Source: CAYVDH01 sp964450355
GTDB taxonomy: Bacteria > Bacteroidota > Bacteroidia > NS11-12g > UBA955
Reading direction: 5' to 3'
NCBI GenBank assembly: GCA_964450355.1
Contig: CAYVDH010000183.1
Span: forward strand, 1 to 6,833
Length of the DNA stretch: 6,833 nucleotides
In this document: in pieces, positions 5,358-6,833 of the stretch
How positions within the stretch are numbered: the stretch's first letter is position 1
How the letters are laid out: each line of letters starts with the position of its first letter
The notes under the pieces: generated by a model
Databases searched by the model: none
Told to the model about the DNA's origin: nothing
The model's input: the letters and a program-made list of their open reading frames with translations, nothing else
Program-made: the position numbers and the translations under genes

Positions 5358-6764
5358 ATGATGAAAACAAAAATTACTACTTTTATTTTTATTTTAATTA
5401 CTCAATTTTTATGGTCAAAGAAATGGCTAATAGGTCCTACAAGAACTTACACATACTGCCATCAAATAGCCAATCTAATAACCGATGGTGACACCATTGA
5501 GCTAGACAATGTAAAATACACCAATGTCACACAAACCATTTGGAACAAAAACAATTTATACATTACAGGTGTGGGCGGACGACCAGTGCTTGAGGCTGGC
5601 ACTACCATATTAAATGACATGAGCAATGGCAAAGGGATTTTTGTGGTATCTGGCTCAAATGTCAAAATAAACAACATAGAGTTCACTAATGCCAAAGTAC
5701 AAAGTCATAATGGTGCTGGCATAAGACAAGAAGGAGCCAATTTACATGTTACAAATTGTAAATTTGATGGCAACGAAATGGGGATTTTAGCAGGCAATAT
5801 CAGCAATTGTAAAACTACCATCGAGTATTGCGAATTTGTGAATGGCGGAAGTACTGCCGACCCTGGTTACCAACACAACATATACATCAATCACATTGAT
5901 ACATTTGTTTTCAGATACAATTATTCTCACGATGCTTTGGCTCAAGGACACGAATTAAAAAGCAGAGCTAATTTCAACTTCATTTTGTACAATAGGATTT
6001 CAAATATCAACAACATTGACAGCAGAAATATAGATATACCAAATGGTGGAACCACTGTGATAATGGGCAATACCATAGAACAAGGGCAAAATTCAGCAAA
6101 TAGCAACATATTAGGTTATGGATTGGAGGGCTTAAGCAATGCTTCAGTACACAATTTGTATGTATGCAACAACACTTTCATTAACAAAAAAAACACAGGT
6201 AGTTTTATCCATGTTGCCAATAACACCAATGTTTTCTTTGTTAAAAACAACATATTTGCTGGAGCTAAAACAGGTGGATTATTTGTAGGTAGTCCTCTAA
6301 GTATAGATAGTTCAAATAACTTAATTGATGACAACTTATCAAACATAGGTTTCATTAATTCCAACAACTTTGATTACAAATTGGTTTCTACATCTAAAGC
6401 AATAAACAAGGGCTTAACTATTAATACCATGGTGCAAGGTTATAAATTAACCCCAAGCATGGTGTATAAAGACATTTGTCAAAATGAAACAAGAACAAAC
6501 GATGCTGCCATTGATATTGGAGCCTATGAATTCGCCAATCAATCAAATACTGCAAATGCATTCATTAACGAAGAAATAAATATATTTCCCAATCCTACAA
6601 GAGACATCCTACATTTTAACCAAGAGTATCAATACACTTTGATCAATCATCTAGGACAAATGATAGAGAAAGGTTATGACAATAAAATAGACCTGATTAA
6701 CTTGAAAAACGGACAGTATATTTTAACCATTGATAATAAAATATTCAAGATAATAAAACTATAA
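5358..6764 (+). CDS. Exported right-handed parallel beta-helix protein with T9SS type A sorting domain
   Basis: This 468-residue protein (467 if the second of two adjacent ATGs is used) starts with a signal peptide, MMKTKITTFIFILITQFLWS, likely cut near residue 20. Then follows WLIGPTRTYTYC...DGDTIEL (residues 23-49), the usual entry of bacterial beta-helix proteins, and a run of short Asn-rich coils with GAGIRQEGANLHVTNC (119-134). A conserved block follows: QHNIYIN (172-178), GHELKSRA (197-204), DIPNGG (226-231), GNTIEQG (237-243) and YGLEG (254-258). The helix ends at DIGAYEF (386-392), and the sorting domain occupies about 404-468 (IFPNPTRDIL, LKNGQYILTI). Such folds bind or cleave polysaccharides; the shared Lys, Arg and Glu residues could form an active site, but I cannot name a substrate. 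The codons upstream to 5298 are excluded by promoter position and by the signal peptide. The gene is divergent from the RCC1 gene. Confidence 0.88.
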   Translation: MMKTKITTFIFILITQFLWSKKWLIGPTRTYTYCHQIANLITDGDTIELDNVKYTNVTQTIWNKNNLYITGVGGRPVLEAGTTILNDMSNGKGIFVVSGSNVKINNIEFTNAKVQSHNGAGIRQEGANLHVTNCKFDGNEMGILAGNISNCKTTIEYCEFVNGGSTADPGYQHNIYINHIDTFVFRYNYSHDALAQGHELKSRANFNFILYNRISNINNIDSRNIDIPNGGTTVIMGNTIEQGQNSANSNILGYGLEGLSNASVHNLYVCNNTFINKKNTGSFIHVANNTNVFFVKNNIFAGAKTGGLFVGSPLSIDSSNNLIDDNLSNIGFINSNNFDYKLVSTSKAINKGLTINTMVQGYKLTPSMVYKDICQNETRTNDAAIDIGAYEFANQSNTANAFINEEINIFPNPTRDILHFNQEYQYTLINHLGQMIEKGYDNKIDLINLKNGQYILTIDNKIFKIIKL

Positions 6765-6833
6765 TTGTTTATTTACATAGAATATTTTACTATAATATAA
6801 CAGTTATTTAGATATGTATAAAATATAAATTAT
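6765..6833. other. AT-rich 3' flank with no recognisable feature
   Basis: The 69 bases after the beta-helix stop codon are almost entirely A and T. I see no strong stem followed by a T-run and no gene start on either strand. Confidence 0.5.

Noticed and set aside
5462..5695. Minus-strand ORF of 77 codons opposite the beta-helix gene
   Set aside because: It is antisense to a well-supported gene, and its composition simply mirrors the opposite frame.
6116..6367. Minus-strand ORF of 83 codons opposite the beta-helix gene
   Set aside because: It has no upstream signals or family pattern and is fully overlapped by the beta-helix coding frame.

Overview
The window looks like a piece of a Bacteroidota chromosome. 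The DNA is AT-rich. Two long genes encode signal-peptide proteins that end in a type IX secretion (T9SS) type A sorting domain, and each has a Bacteroidota-type -7 box (TAnnTTTG) 14 nt before its ATG. The assignment rests on these features, not on a database match.

Layout, left to right. Positions 1-140 may hold the beginning of a minus-strand membrane-protein gene that runs off the left edge, but no single frame reads convincingly through it. Positions 141-395 are non-coding and strongly structured: three short hairpins in a row (147-208), then a GC-rich block (about 246-366) with further hairpins that stands out sharply from its AT-rich surroundings. Positions 396-1082 (minus) encode a six-helix DUF1361-type inner-membrane protein. 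Positions 1156-4998 (minus) encode a 1280-residue exported RCC1-repeat protein, the main feature of the window. Its 21 repeat units fall into three groups of seven, which predicts three tandem seven-bladed beta-propellers followed by a C-terminal sandwich-like region and a sorting domain. Positions 4999-5357 are the divergent intergenic region. It holds a 45-codon ORF (5079-5216) with a signal peptide, probably the broken 5' end of another exported-protein gene, a long imperfect inverted repeat (5257-5296), and the two promoters. Positions 5358-6764 (plus) encode a 468-residue exported right-handed beta-helix protein with its own sorting domain. The last 69 bases are AT-rich and show nothing I can name.

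How the genes relate. The RCC1 and beta-helix genes are divergent, have nearly identical promoter-to-ATG spacing, and should both be exported by Sec and then the T9SS to the cell surface or medium. Both appear to be binding or structural repeat proteins, although the beta-helix protein has a conserved charged block that could be an active site. The DUF1361 gene follows the RCC1 gene by 73 nt on the same strand and has its own Shine-Dalgarno-like sequence; no functional link is evident. I see no defence system, CRISPR array, transposase, tRNA or rRNA. The most notable items are the 7+7+7 propeller design, the paired short-leader promoters, the gene remnant between the two large genes, and the structured intergenic block at the left.
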